A stretch of DNA of 64,000 bases. It comes from Marmoricola endophyticus (GTDB taxonomy: Bacteria; Actinomycetota; Actinomycetes; Propionibacteriales; Nocardioidaceae). This document shows, piece by piece, positions 19,464 to 28,010 of this stretch. The first letter of the stretch is position 1; each line of letters begins with the position of its first letter. The position numbers were made by a program, and so were the translations under genes. The stretch lies in assembly GCF_014644415.1 (NCBI RefSeq), contig NZ_BMKQ01000001.1:2679217-2743216 (forward strand). Direction: 5' to 3'. The notes below the pieces were generated by a model. That model did no database searches. It worked only from the letters and a program-made list of their open reading frames with translations, and had not been told where the DNA came from.

Positions 19464-20424
19464 GGCCACCGTGACCAGTGCCCCCACCCGTTCGACCTCG
19501 GTGAGCGGCTGGCTGCGCGTCTACGGCGTGTACGCCGCCCTGGTCGTCGTCCTGGTGATCAACCTGCTCTTCACCGACAACTTCTTCGCCGTCGACAACT
19601 TCCGCATCCAGCTGGTGCAGGTCGTCCCGGTGCTCGTGGTCGCCCTGGGCATGGCCCTGGTGATCGGTACCGAGGGCATCGACCTCTCCGTCGGTGCGGT
19701 GATGGCGCTGGCGGCCGCGGTCATCCCGCTGTGGCTGGGTTACGGCGTCGTCCCGGCGGTGCTCGTCGCGCTCGTCGCCGGTCTCGTGGTGGGCCTGGTC
19801 AACGGCGGGGTGATCGCGTTCATCGGCGTGCAGCCGATCGTGGCGACCCTCGCGCTGATGGTCGGTGGCCGCGGCATCGCGCTGGTGATCTCCGGCGAGC
19901 AGCTGAAGTCGATCCAGAACCAGGACCTCCGCAGCCTCGGCACCGCGGAGGTCGCGGGGATCCCGCTGATCGTCGTGATCGCCGCGGTGCTCGCGGTGCT
20001 GGTCTGGCTGCTGGTCTCCTCGACCACGTACGGGCGCCAGCTGGTGGCGGTGGGCGGCAACCGCCGCGCCGCGGAGCTGTCCGGCCTGCCGGTCAAGCGG
20101 GTGCTGATCACGGCGTACGTCCTCTGCGCGCTGCTGGCCTCGATCGCCGGCGTGATCGGGGTGGCCCGCGCCGGGGCCAGCGTCCCCTCGACGCTGGGCA
20201 ACCTGATCGAGCTGTCCGCGATCACCGCGGTCGTCGTCGGCGGCACCCCGCTCTCGGGCGGGCAGGTCCGCGTCTGGGGCACCGTCGCCGGCGCGCTGCT
20301 GCTGCAGCTGATCGACGCGACGCTGATCAAGCACGACGTGCCCGACTCCTACTCACAGATCGTGCAGGCGGTGATCATCGTGATCGCGGTGTTCGTGCAA
20401 CGCGGCAAGGGGGTGCGCTCGTGA
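19456..20424 (+). CDS. Sugar ABC transporter permease 1 (YtfT-like)
   Basis: 322 aa inner-membrane permease of the ribose/galactofuranose class, about eight to ten helices. GTEGIDLSVGAVMALAA and GGTPLSGGQVRVWGT are the hallmark BPD_transp_2 motifs, and GGNRRAAELSGLPVKRVL is the cytoplasmic coupling region that meets the ATPase. GTG 19456 overlaps the ATPase gene by eight bases. It probably forms a heterodimer with the next permease. Confidence 0.94.
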   Translation: MAEATVTSAPTRSTSVSGWLRVYGVYAALVVVLVINLLFTDNFFAVDNFRIQLVQVVPVLVVALGMALVIGTEGIDLSVGAVMALAAAVIPLWLGYGVVPAVLVALVAGLVVGLVNGGVIAFIGVQPIVATLALMVGGRGIALVISGEQLKSIQNQDLRSLGTAEVAGIPLIVVIAAVLAVLVWLLVSSTTYGRQLVAVGGNRRAAELSGLPVKRVLITAYVLCALLASIAGVIGVARAGASVPSTLGNLIELSAITAVVVGGTPLSGGQVRVWGTVAGALLLQLIDATLIKHDVPDSYSQIVQAVIIVIAVFVQRGKGVRS

Positions 20425-21428
20425 GCGCGCCGACCACGGCGTCGACCGTCGATGCCGGGGCCGCCGCCCCGACCAGGCGTCGCGGGGAGGCGGTCGCCGA
20501 GCTGTTCTCCCAGCACGGCGCGGTCGCCGTCCTCGTGCTGCTGCTGGTCGTCGGGTCGCTGGCCTTCGACACCTTCGGCACGGTCGACAACCTCTCCAAC
20601 GTCGCGGTGCAGGGCTCCTTCCTCGCAATCGTCGCGCTCGGGGTCACCTTCGTCATCCTCACCGGCGGCATCGACCTCTCCGTGGGGTCGGTCTTCGCGC
20701 TCGGCGGCGTGCTCGCGGCGTACGGTTCCGGCGGCGGGTGGCTCACCGCGATCCTGCTGCCGGTCGCGGTCGGTGCGCTGATCGGCCTGGTCCAGGGCGG
20801 GCTGGTGGCCTACGCCGGGATGGCGCCGTTCATCGTCACCCTCGCCGGGCTGCTCGGTGCCCGCGGGCTGGTCTTCGCGATCACCGACGAGGGAAACACG
20901 ACGCCGAAGGTGAAGTCCGAGGCGTTCGTGTCGCTGGGTCAGGGACACGTCTGGGAGGCGACCTGGCCGGTCGTCATCATGCTGGCGCTGTTCGCCGTCG
21001 GCTGGGTGGTGCGCCAGCGCAGCCGGGCGGGCCAGGTGGTGGTGGCCACCGGAGGCGGCGAGGACGCCTCGCGGCTGATGGGCCTGCCCGTCGCGCGGGT
21101 GAAGCTCGGGGTGTACGTCGCATCCGGCATGCTCGCCGCGTTCGCCGGCGCCCTCAACGCCGCTCGGTCCTCCTCGGGGGTCACCACGGTCGGGGTCGGC
21201 ATGGAGCTGGAGGCGATCTCCGCGGTCGTCATCGGCGGCACGCTGCTCTCCGGCGGGCGGGGCAACGTCACGGGGACCCTCGCCGGCGTCTACCTGCTGG
21301 GTGTCATCCAGAACCTGATCAACCAGGTCGGCAGTCTCACCAGCTCGATCCAGTCCGTGGTGAGCGGCGGGTTCCTGCTGGTGGTCGTGATCCTGCAGAC
21401 GCTGCTGAGCCCGAGCCGCAAGACCTAG
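20421..21428 (+). CDS. Sugar ABC transporter permease 2 (YjfF-like)
   Basis: 335 aa from GTG 20421 (GTGA overlap with permease 1). Same family: LTGGIDLSVGSVFALGG, GGGEDASRLMGLPVARVK and IGGTLLSGGRGNVTGT. Having two non-identical permeases after a single binding protein and fused ATPase is the YtfQ-YtfR-YtfT-YjfF layout, which supports the galactofuranose-type assignment over plain ribose systems that have one permease. It is the last gene of the operon and faces the minus-strand gene at 21483. Confidence 0.93.
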   Translation: MSAPTTASTVDAGAAAPTRRRGEAVAELFSQHGAVAVLVLLLVVGSLAFDTFGTVDNLSNVAVQGSFLAIVALGVTFVILTGGIDLSVGSVFALGGVLAAYGSGGGWLTAILLPVAVGALIGLVQGGLVAYAGMAPFIVTLAGLLGARGLVFAITDEGNTTPKVKSEAFVSLGQGHVWEATWPVVIMLALFAVGWVVRQRSRAGQVVVATGGGEDASRLMGLPVARVKLGVYVASGMLAAFAGALNAARSSSGVTTVGVGMELEAISAVVIGGTLLSGGRGNVTGTLAGVYLLGVIQNLINQVGSLTSSIQSVVSGGFLLVVVILQTLLSPSRKT

Positions 21429-21461
21429 CTGTCCTCAGTGAGGGCCGTCGGTCCACGCCAC

Positions 21462-21481
21462 CGTGCCGTGCCGTCGGCACG
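21462..21481. terminator. Hairpin between convergent genes
   Basis: CGTGCCG (21462-21468), a six-base loop, and CGGCACG (21475-21481) form a perfect 7-bp stem between the permease stop and the stop of the minus-strand unknown gene. No U-tract, as usual in this GC range. Confidence 0.5.
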
Positions 21482-21482
21482 C

Positions 21483-21857
21483 TCAGCGCCAGCGGAGTCC
21501 CTCGAGGAAGCGTCGGTAGAGCCCGCCCTTGACCGGCAGTGCCGGCTCGGGTGGCGGGGTCGTGCTCGTCCGCGTCGCGATCGGCGCGTCGTAGTCCGTG
21601 CTGCGGATCGCATCGACGACCTCGTCCTCGTCGAAGTCCGCCGAGCCGGGGATCTCGGGGACGTAGCCGACGAGCATCCCGTCGCGCATGACGTTGGCCT
21701 CCAGCGACGCGGTGCCGTCGGCGTCCCAGATCGCCTCGCGCTTGCCGGGGAGCTTCACGGTGACGCCGAACTGGCGTACGCCCACCCGGGCGAGATCGGC
21801 GTCCGTGCCGAGCTCGCGGAGCCGGTCGACGACGCGTCGGGCCTTCATCTCCTCCAT
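21483..21857 (-). CDS. Hypothetical protein, 124 aa
   Basis: I do not recognise this family. The protein is soluble, mixed charge, with no membrane segment. Notable stretches are VRQFGVTVKLPGKREAIWDADG and a C-terminal Pro/Thr linker leading to GGLYRRFLEGLRWR. Coding is supported by a clean actinobacterial codon pattern and by TAGGCT six bases before ATG 21857, a leaderless -10 geometry. An alternative ATG three codons later has GGAG before it. It sits between the sugar transporter and a LysR gene and shows no functional link to either. Confidence 0.7.
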   Translation of the reverse strand: MEEMKARRVVDRLRELGTDADLARVGVRQFGVTVKLPGKREAIWDADGTASLEANVMRDGMLVGYVPEIPGSADFDEDEVVDAIRSTDYDAPIATRTSTTPPPEPALPVKGGLYRRFLEGLRWR

Positions 21858-21863
21858 CCGACG

Positions 21864-21869
21864 AGCCTA
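21864..21869 (-). promoter_or_regulatory. Leaderless -10 hexamer of the 124-aa gene
   Basis: TAGGCT on the minus strand, then six bases, then ATG 21857. Confidence 0.45.
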
Positions 21870-21937
21870 GGCAGGCCACCCACGGGCATCAGGTCGAGGA
21901 GCCCGGCCGATGACCGGTGTCCCTCGCGCGCGCCGGC

Positions 21938-22876
21938 TCAGGACGTCCGTGCCTCGAGGGGGCTGCCGTAGCCCTTCCAGCCGGCGAAGTCGGCGAAGGC
22001 CTCTGCGTTGCGTCGCCACGCAGCGACATCGTTCGGGCTGCGGTGCTCACGCGGCCACATCATCATCACCGGCACGGTGGCCACCTCGTCGACGAGGTCG
22101 ACGAGCACCAGCCCGTCCGGGCGAAGGAACCGGCAGGACTCCGGGCGGATCGCCAGGACGTCGCCGCTGAGACGGGTGAGGATCCGCTGTCCCGGGATGG
22201 GGTTGTGCACGATCCGGGGCGTGCACCCCCCCGCGCGGCAGATGCTGAGCAGCAGGTCGTGGTAGAGCGGGGCGAGCTCGCGCGGCCAGAACATGATCTG
22301 CTCGCCGTCCAGGTCGGCGAGCCTGAGCGAGGTCCGCCCAGCGAGCGGGTGGTCCTCGCCGAGCGTGGCGACCAACCCCTCGTGGCGCAGGACGATCGCT
22401 TCCATGTCGTCTGGAGGGTCGAAGACCCGGCCGATGGCGACGTCGAACGCCCGTGTCCTCAGACCCGCGACGACGTCCCGACCCCACGTCTCGCGCGCGA
22501 GCACCTCGACGTCGGGGTTGTGGTGGCGGAAGCGCGAGACGAGGCCGGGCACCACGTCGTACCCGGTGCTGACGGTGTACGCCACGCGGAGCTCGTCCGT
22601 GCGACCCGACGACAGCGCGGACGCGCGCGAGGCGAAGTTCTCCTGCGCGGAAACCAGGGCCATCGCCGTCGGGACCAGCTCGCGGCCCTGGAAGGTGAGC
22701 TCGACCCGCCTGGTGGTGCGGTCGAACAGGCGCATGCCCACCTTCTCCTCCAGCCGCGCGATGCGTTGGCTCAACGCCGGCTGGGCGATGAACAGGCGCT
22801 CAGCCGCTCGGCGGAAGTTCAGCTCGTCGGCGAGTACGAGGAAGGTCCGCACCAGCGGGAGCTCGACGTCCTGCAT
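21938..22876 (-). CDS. LysR-family transcriptional regulator
   Basis: 312 aa. The N-terminal winged HTH reads LVRTFLVLADELNFRRAAERLFIAQPALSQRIARLEEKVGMRLFDRTTRRVELT, a textbook LysR domain; the C-terminal two-lobed effector domain follows from about residue 95. It is divergent from the ABC transporter/catabolic operon starting at 23001, the usual place for the pathway activator, so its co-inducer is probably the imported compound or an intermediate. TAGCCT six bases before ATG 22876 suggests leaderless expression. Its C-terminal WPREHRSPND motif is not diagnostic for a ligand. Confidence 0.93.
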   Translation of the reverse strand: MQDVELPLVRTFLVLADELNFRRAAERLFIAQPALSQRIARLEEKVGMRLFDRTTRRVELTFQGRELVPTAMALVSAQENFASRASALSSGRTDELRVAYTVSTGYDVVPGLVSRFRHHNPDVEVLARETWGRDVVAGLRTRAFDVAIGRVFDPPDDMEAIVLRHEGLVATLGEDHPLAGRTSLRLADLDGEQIMFWPRELAPLYHDLLLSICRAGGCTPRIVHNPIPGQRILTRLSGDVLAIRPESCRFLRPDGLVLVDLVDEVATVPVMMMWPREHRSPNDVAAWRRNAEAFADFAGWKGYGSPLEARTS

Positions 22877-22882
22877 GGCGCC

Positions 22883-22888
22883 AGGCTA
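22883..22888 (-). promoter_or_regulatory. Leaderless -10 hexamer of the LysR gene
   Basis: TAGCCT on the minus strand six bases before ATG 22876. The 124-base gap to 23001 also holds an AT-rich stretch (TTATCAATGAA, 22908-22918) that could be part of a LysR site for the divergent operon; that is speculative. Confidence 0.4.
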
Positions 22889-23000
22889 CCCACTGATCGC
22901 GACTGCTTATCAATGAACCGCTTTTTGCGTCTTGGACATGCCGCTGACGCAATGAGACCGTCGTCACGTCGCCCAACGACGAGGTGAGGAGGTCGACGAC

Positions 23001-23843
23001 GTGCCCGAGCTGACTGCGAACGACGTGGCGCCGGTGGAGGGAGCACAGGTCCCGCCCTCCGAGCCGAGGTCCGGCGACGAGGTCATCGCGATGACCGGGA
23101 TCCAGCACACCTACCTGGCCGGCAACGGTGAGGAGATCCCGGCGGTCGGCGATGCGACCCTGCGCGTCGGCGCGGGCGAGTTCGTCTCCATCATCGGTCC
23201 GTCCGGCTGCGGCAAGAGCACGCTGCTGAAGATCATCGCCGGACTGGTCCACCCGAGCGCGGGAGACATCCGCGTGCAGGGTCACTCCCCTGCGGATGTC
23301 GCACCCGAGTACGGGCTGGTGTTCCAGGCGCCCAACCTCCTGCCGTGGCGCAACGTGGCCGCCAACGTCGGCCTACCGCTGGAGATCAACGGTGTCGGTC
23401 GACGAGACCGCGAGCGGCGGGTCGAGGAGCTGCTCGAGCTGGTCGGGCTGCAGGGCTTCGGGCGCAAGTCGCCGCGCGAGCTCTCAGGCGGGATGCAGCA
23501 GCGCGTCGCCATCGCTCGCGCGCTGACGACCGACCCTCCCCTGCTGCTGATGGACGAGCCCTTCGGCGCACTCGACGCGATGACCCGCGAGCAGATGAAC
23601 ATCGAGCTCCAGGCCGTCAACGCGGAGCTGGGCACAGCCGTCGTCATGGTCACCCACTCCATCGACGAGGCCGTCTTCCTCAGCGACCGCGTGGTCGTGA
23701 TGAGCGCCCGTCCCAGCCGGGTGGCGGCCGACCTCCCCATCGATCTTCCGCGTCCTAGGGGGCAGGAGACGTTCGGCTCGGCAGAGCTGGGTCGCCACGC
23801 CAACCAGGTCCGGGCCGTCATGAACCAGGCAGGTGGTCACTGA
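23001..23843 (+). CDS. ABC transporter ATP-binding protein, SsuB/TauB type
   Basis: 280 aa ATPase. Walker A GPSGCGKST, Q-loop LVFQAPNLLPW, signature LSGGMQQR, Walker [13 protein letters not shown] and H-loop MVTHSIDEAVF are intact. The LPW motif after the Q-loop glutamine is characteristic of nitrate/sulfonate/taurine/aromatic-acid importers. It opens an 11-gene operon with permease, binding protein and catabolic enzymes, so the cargo is likely the pathway substrate. GTG 23001 follows GAGGAGG at 22983; an in-frame ATG 30 codons later would truncate only a non-conserved leader. Confidence 0.92.
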   Translation: MPELTANDVAPVEGAQVPPSEPRSGDEVIAMTGIQHTYLAGNGEEIPAVGDATLRVGAGEFVSIIGPSGCGKSTLLKIIAGLVHPSAGDIRVQGHSPADVAPEYGLVFQAPNLLPWRNVAANVGLPLEINGVGRRDRERRVEELLELVGLQGFGRKSPRELSGGMQQRVAIARALTTDPPLLLMDEPFGALDAMTREQMNIELQAVNAELGTAVVMVTHSIDEAVFLSDRVVVMSARPSRVAADLPIDLPRPRGQETFGSAELGRHANQVRAVMNQAGGH

Positions 23844-24706
23844 TGAGCCAGACGACCCAGCAGCTCGACGACCGACGTGCCGAGGGGTCCTCCAGGCACG
23901 TCGGCGACGGGAGGACACCCGTGCAGGTGCGTCGCCGCGCCGCCGTCCGCCGCCGCGTGACCGTGTGGGGCCTCGGAGTGCTCATCCCCGTCGTCATCGT
24001 CGCCGTGTGGCAGCTGCTCTCGCAGCTCGTCGGTGCCTATCTGCTGCCCGAGCCCCTCGACGTCGCCCGCAAGATCGTCGACGACGCGAGCTCCGGAGCG
24101 TTCTGGGGTGATGTCTGGGTGACCCTCGTGGAGGTGCTCCTCGGCTTCGTCCTGGCCTCGCTCGCCGGGGCGGCGGCGGCGGTCTTCGTCGCCAGCGTCC
24201 CGCTGCTCGAGCGGCTGTTGATGCCCTACATCGTCGGCTTCCAGACCTTGCCGAAGATCGCCCTCGCGCCCCTGATCACGATCTGGGTCGGCTATGGCAT
24301 CAACTCCAAGGTCGTCATCACTGCCCTGGTGGCCGTCTTCCCGGTCTTCGTCAACGTGCTCACCGGCTTCCGCAGCATCGATCGCGACGCCCTGCTGCTG
24401 ATGCGCTCGTTGCGCGCCAGCCGGACCCAGACCTTCCTCAAGCTCAAGCTGCCCGCGATCCTCCCGTACCTGGTCGCGGGGCTGAACATCGCCATCGTCT
24501 TCGCCATCATCGGCGCGATCGTCGGTGAGTTCATCGGGTCCAGCAACGGGCTCGGCAGCGTGATCCTGACCCGTCAGGCGAGCATCGACGTCGCCGGTGT
24601 GTTCTCGGTCCTGTTCTACCTCTCACTGATCGGCCTCGCTCTGAGCTATCTGCTCGAGGGCGTCACCAGACCCTTCCTGGCGTGGTCCGAGAACCGCGAC
24701 AGCTAG
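23843..24706 (+). CDS. ABC transporter permease, SsuC/TauC type
   Basis: 287 aa inner-membrane protein with a cationic N-terminus of about 38 residues and some six helices. The EAA loop appears as LMRSLRASRTQTFLKLKLPAILPY. FQTLPKIALAPLITIWVGYG is a strong marker of the sulfonate/aromatic family. ATG 23843 shares one base with the ATPase stop. A single permease gene implies a homodimer. Confidence 0.93.
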   Translation: MSQTTQQLDDRRAEGSSRHVGDGRTPVQVRRRAAVRRRVTVWGLGVLIPVVIVAVWQLLSQLVGAYLLPEPLDVARKIVDDASSGAFWGDVWVTLVEVLLGFVLASLAGAAAAVFVASVPLLERLLMPYIVGFQTLPKIALAPLITIWVGYGINSKVVITALVAVFPVFVNVLTGFRSIDRDALLLMRSLRASRTQTFLKLKLPAILPYLVAGLNIAIVFAIIGAIVGEFIGSSNGLGSVILTRQASIDVAGVFSVLFYLSLIGLALSYLLEGVTRPFLAWSENRDS

Positions 24707-24737
24707 AGGCCCGTCCCCACCCATCCAAGGAGAATTG

Positions 24738-25742
24738 ATGCGCAAGCGCGCCCTGATCGCCCTCGTGGCGCTCGTGTGCCTGGTCGCCACCGGTTGCGGT
24801 GCGGGCGGGTCCGAGGCCGGCACCCTCGTCGTCCAGAGCGGGAACCCCGCCGCCAACCTCAGCAACATCGACCTCTACGTGGCACAGAAGGAGGGGTTCT
24901 TCGACGACGAGGGTCTCGACGTCTCGGTGCGCTACTCCAACGGCGCCACCCTCGCCGCGCAGCTCGTGGCGAGCGGCAAGGCCGACGTCGCCAGCATCAC
25001 CTTCGAGCCGATCGTCGACGCCTACTCCAAGGGCGTGAAGGGGTCGTTCTTCTGGGCCAAGTACAAGCAGGGCATCTACTCGGTCCAGGTGCCCGAGAAC
25101 AGCCCGATTCGCAGCTTCGCCGACCTGAAGGGCAAGACCGTCGGCGTGGCCAGCCTGACCAGCTCGGCGATCCCGTTCACCAAGATCAATCTCCGGCGAG
25201 CCGGTGTCCCCACCGACTCAGTGACGTTCCAGCCGACCGGGCTCGGAGGCCCGGCGAAGACCGCCGTCCAGAGCGGCGACGTGCAGGCACTCGCGCTGTG
25301 GAGCGACCCGTACTCCACGCTGGCCCAGGACGGACTGAGGTTGCGCACCGTCGAGCAGGGTGGCGTCGGTCGTCCCGGCGGAGGCGGCTACTTCGCCTCC
25401 GACAAGGTGCTCGACGGCGACAAGCGCAGCGACCTGGAGAAGTACGCCAAGGCGCTCGCCAAGGCCGACGCGTTCATCGCGAAGAACCCGCAGAAGGCCA
25501 TCGAGGACTACTGGGCGGTCAACCCCTCCGCCAAGTCGGTCGGGATGCAGTCCACGCTCACGTCGCTGAAGGCCGTTCTCGGTGACTTCGTGACCAGCCC
25601 CCCGTACGGCGTCTTCGACCCCGACGAGGTCGAGTCCTACGTCAAGCAGTACGCCGACGTCCAGGGCGTGGACGACCCGCCGTCGGTCGACCAGCTGATC
25701 ACCAACGACGTCGCCGAGCAGGCCGACCGGAGCGTCCGGTGA
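24738..25742 (+). CDS. ABC transporter substrate-binding lipoprotein, NMT1/SsuA-like
   Basis: 334 aa. The signal sequence ends in lipobox VATGC (Cys20), so the protein is anchored outside the membrane. The NMT1/THI5-like fold is shown by NIDLYVAQKEGFFDDEGLDV, GKADVASITFEPIVDAYSKG and FADLKGKTVGVASLTS. Relatives bind thiamin precursors, sulfonates, aromatic acids or riboflavin, so the ligand is open. ATG 24738 is preceded by AAGGAGA. Its GTGA end overlaps the RidA-family gene, which ties transport to the enzymes downstream. Confidence 0.92.
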   Translation: MRKRALIALVALVCLVATGCGAGGSEAGTLVVQSGNPAANLSNIDLYVAQKEGFFDDEGLDVSVRYSNGATLAAQLVASGKADVASITFEPIVDAYSKGVKGSFFWAKYKQGIYSVQVPENSPIRSFADLKGKTVGVASLTSSAIPFTKINLRRAGVPTDSVTFQPTGLGGPAKTAVQSGDVQALALWSDPYSTLAQDGLRLRTVEQGGVGRPGGGGYFASDKVLDGDKRSDLEKYAKALAKADAFIAKNPQKAIEDYWAVNPSAKSVGMQSTLTSLKAVLGDFVTSPPYGVFDPDEVESYVKQYADVQGVDDPPSVDQLITNDVAEQADRSVR

Positions 25743-26170
25743 ACGCGCGGCCGGTGACCGCGTCCGACGAGGCGCGTCGCCGCAGCTACTACACCGAGGG
25801 ATTCGCCCACCAGAACCCGATCCCTGCAGCCTGCCGCGTCGGATCGCTGCTCATGACCGGCAACATCCACGGCGCGGATCCCACCTCCGGGGAGATGCCG
25901 GCAGACGTGCGGGAGCAGACGCGCAACATGTTCGGCCACCTGCGCACCACCCTCGCGGCGGCGGGCGGCTCTACCCACGACGTGGTGAAGCTGACCGTCC
26001 GGCTGCGCGATCACCAGGACCGGTCGGCGCTCAACGAGGAGTGGCTGGCCACCTTCCCCGACCCGGACTCCCGCCCGGCCAGGGAGACCCTGCCGGGCAC
26101 CACCCGCGCCGACATCCTCGTGCAGTGCAACGCCGTGGCGGTGCTGGACGACGGATCGCCGGCCCACTGA
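25739..26170 (+). CDS. RidA-family protein
   Basis: 143 aa, one chorismate-mutase-like YjgF/RidA domain that normally trimerises. Family features: VGSLLMTGNIHGADPTSGE, QTRNMFGHLRTTLAAAGGSTHDVVKLTV and a C-terminal ILVQCNAVAVL strand. In classical RidA an arginine in that strand is needed for imine deamination; here the equivalent position appears to be hydrophobic, so the protein is probably one of the divergent Rid groups, some of which act in catabolic pathways. GTG 25739 overlaps the binding-protein stop. Confidence 0.88.
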   Translation: MNARPVTASDEARRRSYYTEGFAHQNPIPAACRVGSLLMTGNIHGADPTSGEMPADVREQTRNMFGHLRTTLAAAGGSTHDVVKLTVRLRDHQDRSALNEEWLATFPDPDSRPARETLPGTTRADILVQCNAVAVLDDGSPAH

Positions 26171-26203
26171 CCGACCGACCCGAACGACCACTCCGGAGGA
26201 CCC

Positions 26204-27064
26204 ATGAAGGACTACTCGCACTTCGATCCCGACACCGTCGCGCCGCAGATCCCGCTGCCCGCCGGCGCCTGTGACAGCCAGATCCACGTGTTCGGCGACC
26301 CGGAGGCCTATCCGTACTCGCCGAGGGCGGCGTACCTCGCACCCGACGCGACCATCGAGGCGGCACTGAAGATGCACTCCGTCCTCGGCATCGAGAAGGG
26401 CATCGTCGTGCAGTCGACGGCGTACGGCACCGACCACCGTGCCCTGCTCGACGCGCTCGCCGTCGCCGGGCCCGGCTACCGCGGCTGCGGCGTGGTCGAC
26501 GACGACACCACCGACGAGGAGTTGGCACGGCTGCACGAGGGGGGTGTCCGCGGCGCGCGGTTCAACTTCCACGGCACCCTCGGCCACGCGCCCTCCGCCG
26601 ATCTCGTGCGTCGCACCATCGCCCGGGTCGCCGAGCTGGGGTGGTACGTCAAGTTCCACGTCAACGGCCTCCCGCTGGCCGAGCTGGATGTGCTCGACGA
26701 CGTCACCGGCCCGGCCGTGATCGACCACTTCGGCCCGCTGGACTACTCCCAGGGCCTCCAGGACGCCAACTTCGGTCGCGTCCGGGAGCTGCTGGGACGC
26801 GGCAACTGGTACGTGATGGTCTCGAACGGGGATCGGCGCTCCCAGCTCGGCAGCCCCTACGACGACGCGGCCGCGTACGCCCGGGGATACATCGCCACGG
26901 CGCCGGAGCGGGTGCTGTGGGGCACCGACTGGCCGCACCCGCTGCACACCGGCGTGGTTCCCAACGACGGGCACCTCGTCGACCTGCTCCACCGCTACGC
27001 ACCCGACGAGGCCGAACTGCGGCGGGTCCTGCTGGACAACCCGGCCGAGCTGTTCGGCGTCTGA
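26204..27064 (+). CDS. COG3618-type amidohydrolase (lactonase-like)
   Basis: 286 aa TIM-barrel hydrolase of the amidohydrolase superfamily, closest in memory to 2-pyrone-4,6-dicarboxylate lactonase and D-galactarolactone isomerase. Strand 1 reads ACDSQIHVFG (Gln in place of the first His of HxH, as also in D-galactarolactone isomerase); later KFHVNG, IDHFGPLDY and VLWGTDWPHP supply the remaining active-site region, with Asp in TDWPH. It likely opens or isomerises a lactone of a dicarboxylate. The gene has its own RBS (GGAGGA) 33 bases after the RidA gene. Confidence 0.87.
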   Translation: MKDYSHFDPDTVAPQIPLPAGACDSQIHVFGDPEAYPYSPRAAYLAPDATIEAALKMHSVLGIEKGIVVQSTAYGTDHRALLDALAVAGPGYRGCGVVDDDTTDEELARLHEGGVRGARFNFHGTLGHAPSADLVRRTIARVAELGWYVKFHVNGLPLAELDVLDDVTGPAVIDHFGPLDYSQGLQDANFGRVRELLGRGNWYVMVSNGDRRSQLGSPYDDAAAYARGYIATAPERVLWGTDWPHPLHTGVVPNDGHLVDLLHRYAPDEAELRRVLLDNPAELFGV

Positions 27065-27113
27065 CGCCGAGCCTTCCGTCTCCTACATCCCGCACCCTCA
27101 GAGAGGTCCAGTC

Positions 27114-28010
27114 ATGACAGTGCAGCTTCGCGGGTCCATCGCCCCGCTCGTCACCCCCTTCCGCGAGGACGACACGGTCGACCACGACGTCGTCTCGACC
27201 ATGGTCGAGCGGCAGATCGCCGCCGGTGCGCACGGCATCTCCGTCGCCGGCACCACCGGTGAACCGATCGCGCTGAGCCTGCGCGAGCGGATGGACCTGG
27301 TGGCGCACACCGCGCAGTCGGTCGCCGGTCGGGTCCCGTTCGTCCCGGCGACAGGGTCCCACCAGCTCGGCGAGACCCTGGAGCTGACCAAGCAGGCGCA
27401 GCAGGTGGGCGCCGACGCGGCGATGGTCATCCTGCCCTACTACAGCAAGCCCACCCAGGAGGGCCTGTTCCGCTGGTTCGCCGCCGTCGCGGAGAGCACC
27501 GACCTGCCGCTGCTGGTCTACAACATCCCGTCCCGGACGTCGGTCGACATCACCCCCGAGACCGTTGCCCGGCTCCGTGCTGCGTACCCCCACATCGTCG
27601 GGATGAAGGAGGCGAACAAGGACTTCGAGCACGCCAACCGGGTGCTCGACGCCTGCGGTCGAGACTTCCTGGTGTTCTCCGGTCTGGAGATGCTGTGCCT
27701 GCCGTTGCTGGCCATCGGTGGTGCCGGGCACATCAGCGTGACCGCCAACATCTTCCCGGCGGAGCTGGTGGCGCTCTACGAGCTCACCACCGAGAACCGG
27801 TGGGACGAGGCCCGTGACCTGCACTTCCGGTTGATGGCGCTCAACGACGCGATCCTCACCGAGACGAACCCGACGGCCGTCAAGTGGGTGCTCTCCCGCA
27901 TGGGTCTGGTCCACAACCGGGTTCGCGAGCCGCTGCAGCCGCTTTCGGACCGCGGCCAGACGCTGGTCCGCTCGGCGATGGAGTCCCTCGACCTCGGTGT
28001 CGCGCTGTGA
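27114..28010 (+). CDS. Dihydrodipicolinate synthase/N-acetylneuraminate lyase family enzyme
   Basis: 298 aa TIM-barrel aldolase/dehydratase of the DapA superfamily. VAGTTGEPIALS is the substrate-binding loop, YNIPSRTSVDI contains the catalytic tyrosine, and GMKEANKDF the Schiff-base lysine. Context (transporter, lactonase-like protein, RraA-like aldolase, aldehyde dehydrogenase) argues against lysine biosynthesis and for a catabolic member such as a keto-deoxy-sugar-acid dehydratase or pyruvate aldolase. Own RBS GAGAGG about seven bases before ATG 27114. Stop overlaps the next GTG. Confidence 0.9.
   Translation: MTVQLRGSIAPLVTPFREDDTVDHDVVSTMVERQIAAGAHGISVAGTTGEPIALSLRERMDLVAHTAQSVAGRVPFVPATGSHQLGETLELTKQAQQVGADAAMVILPYYSKPTQEGLFRWFAAVAESTDLPLLVYNIPSRTSVDITPETVARLRAAYPHIVGMKEANKDFEHANRVLDACGRDFLVFSGLEMLCLPLLAIGGAGHISVTANIFPAELVALYELTTENRWDEARDLHFRLMALNDAILTETNPTAVKWVLSRMGLVHNRVREPLQPLSDRGQTLVRSAMESLDLGVAL

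Noticed and set aside
27114-28010. Assignment as lysine-biosynthetic dapA
   Set aside because: The gene sits in the middle of a catabolic operon beside transporter and aldolase genes; biosynthetic dapA normally lies elsewhere. Kept at family level.
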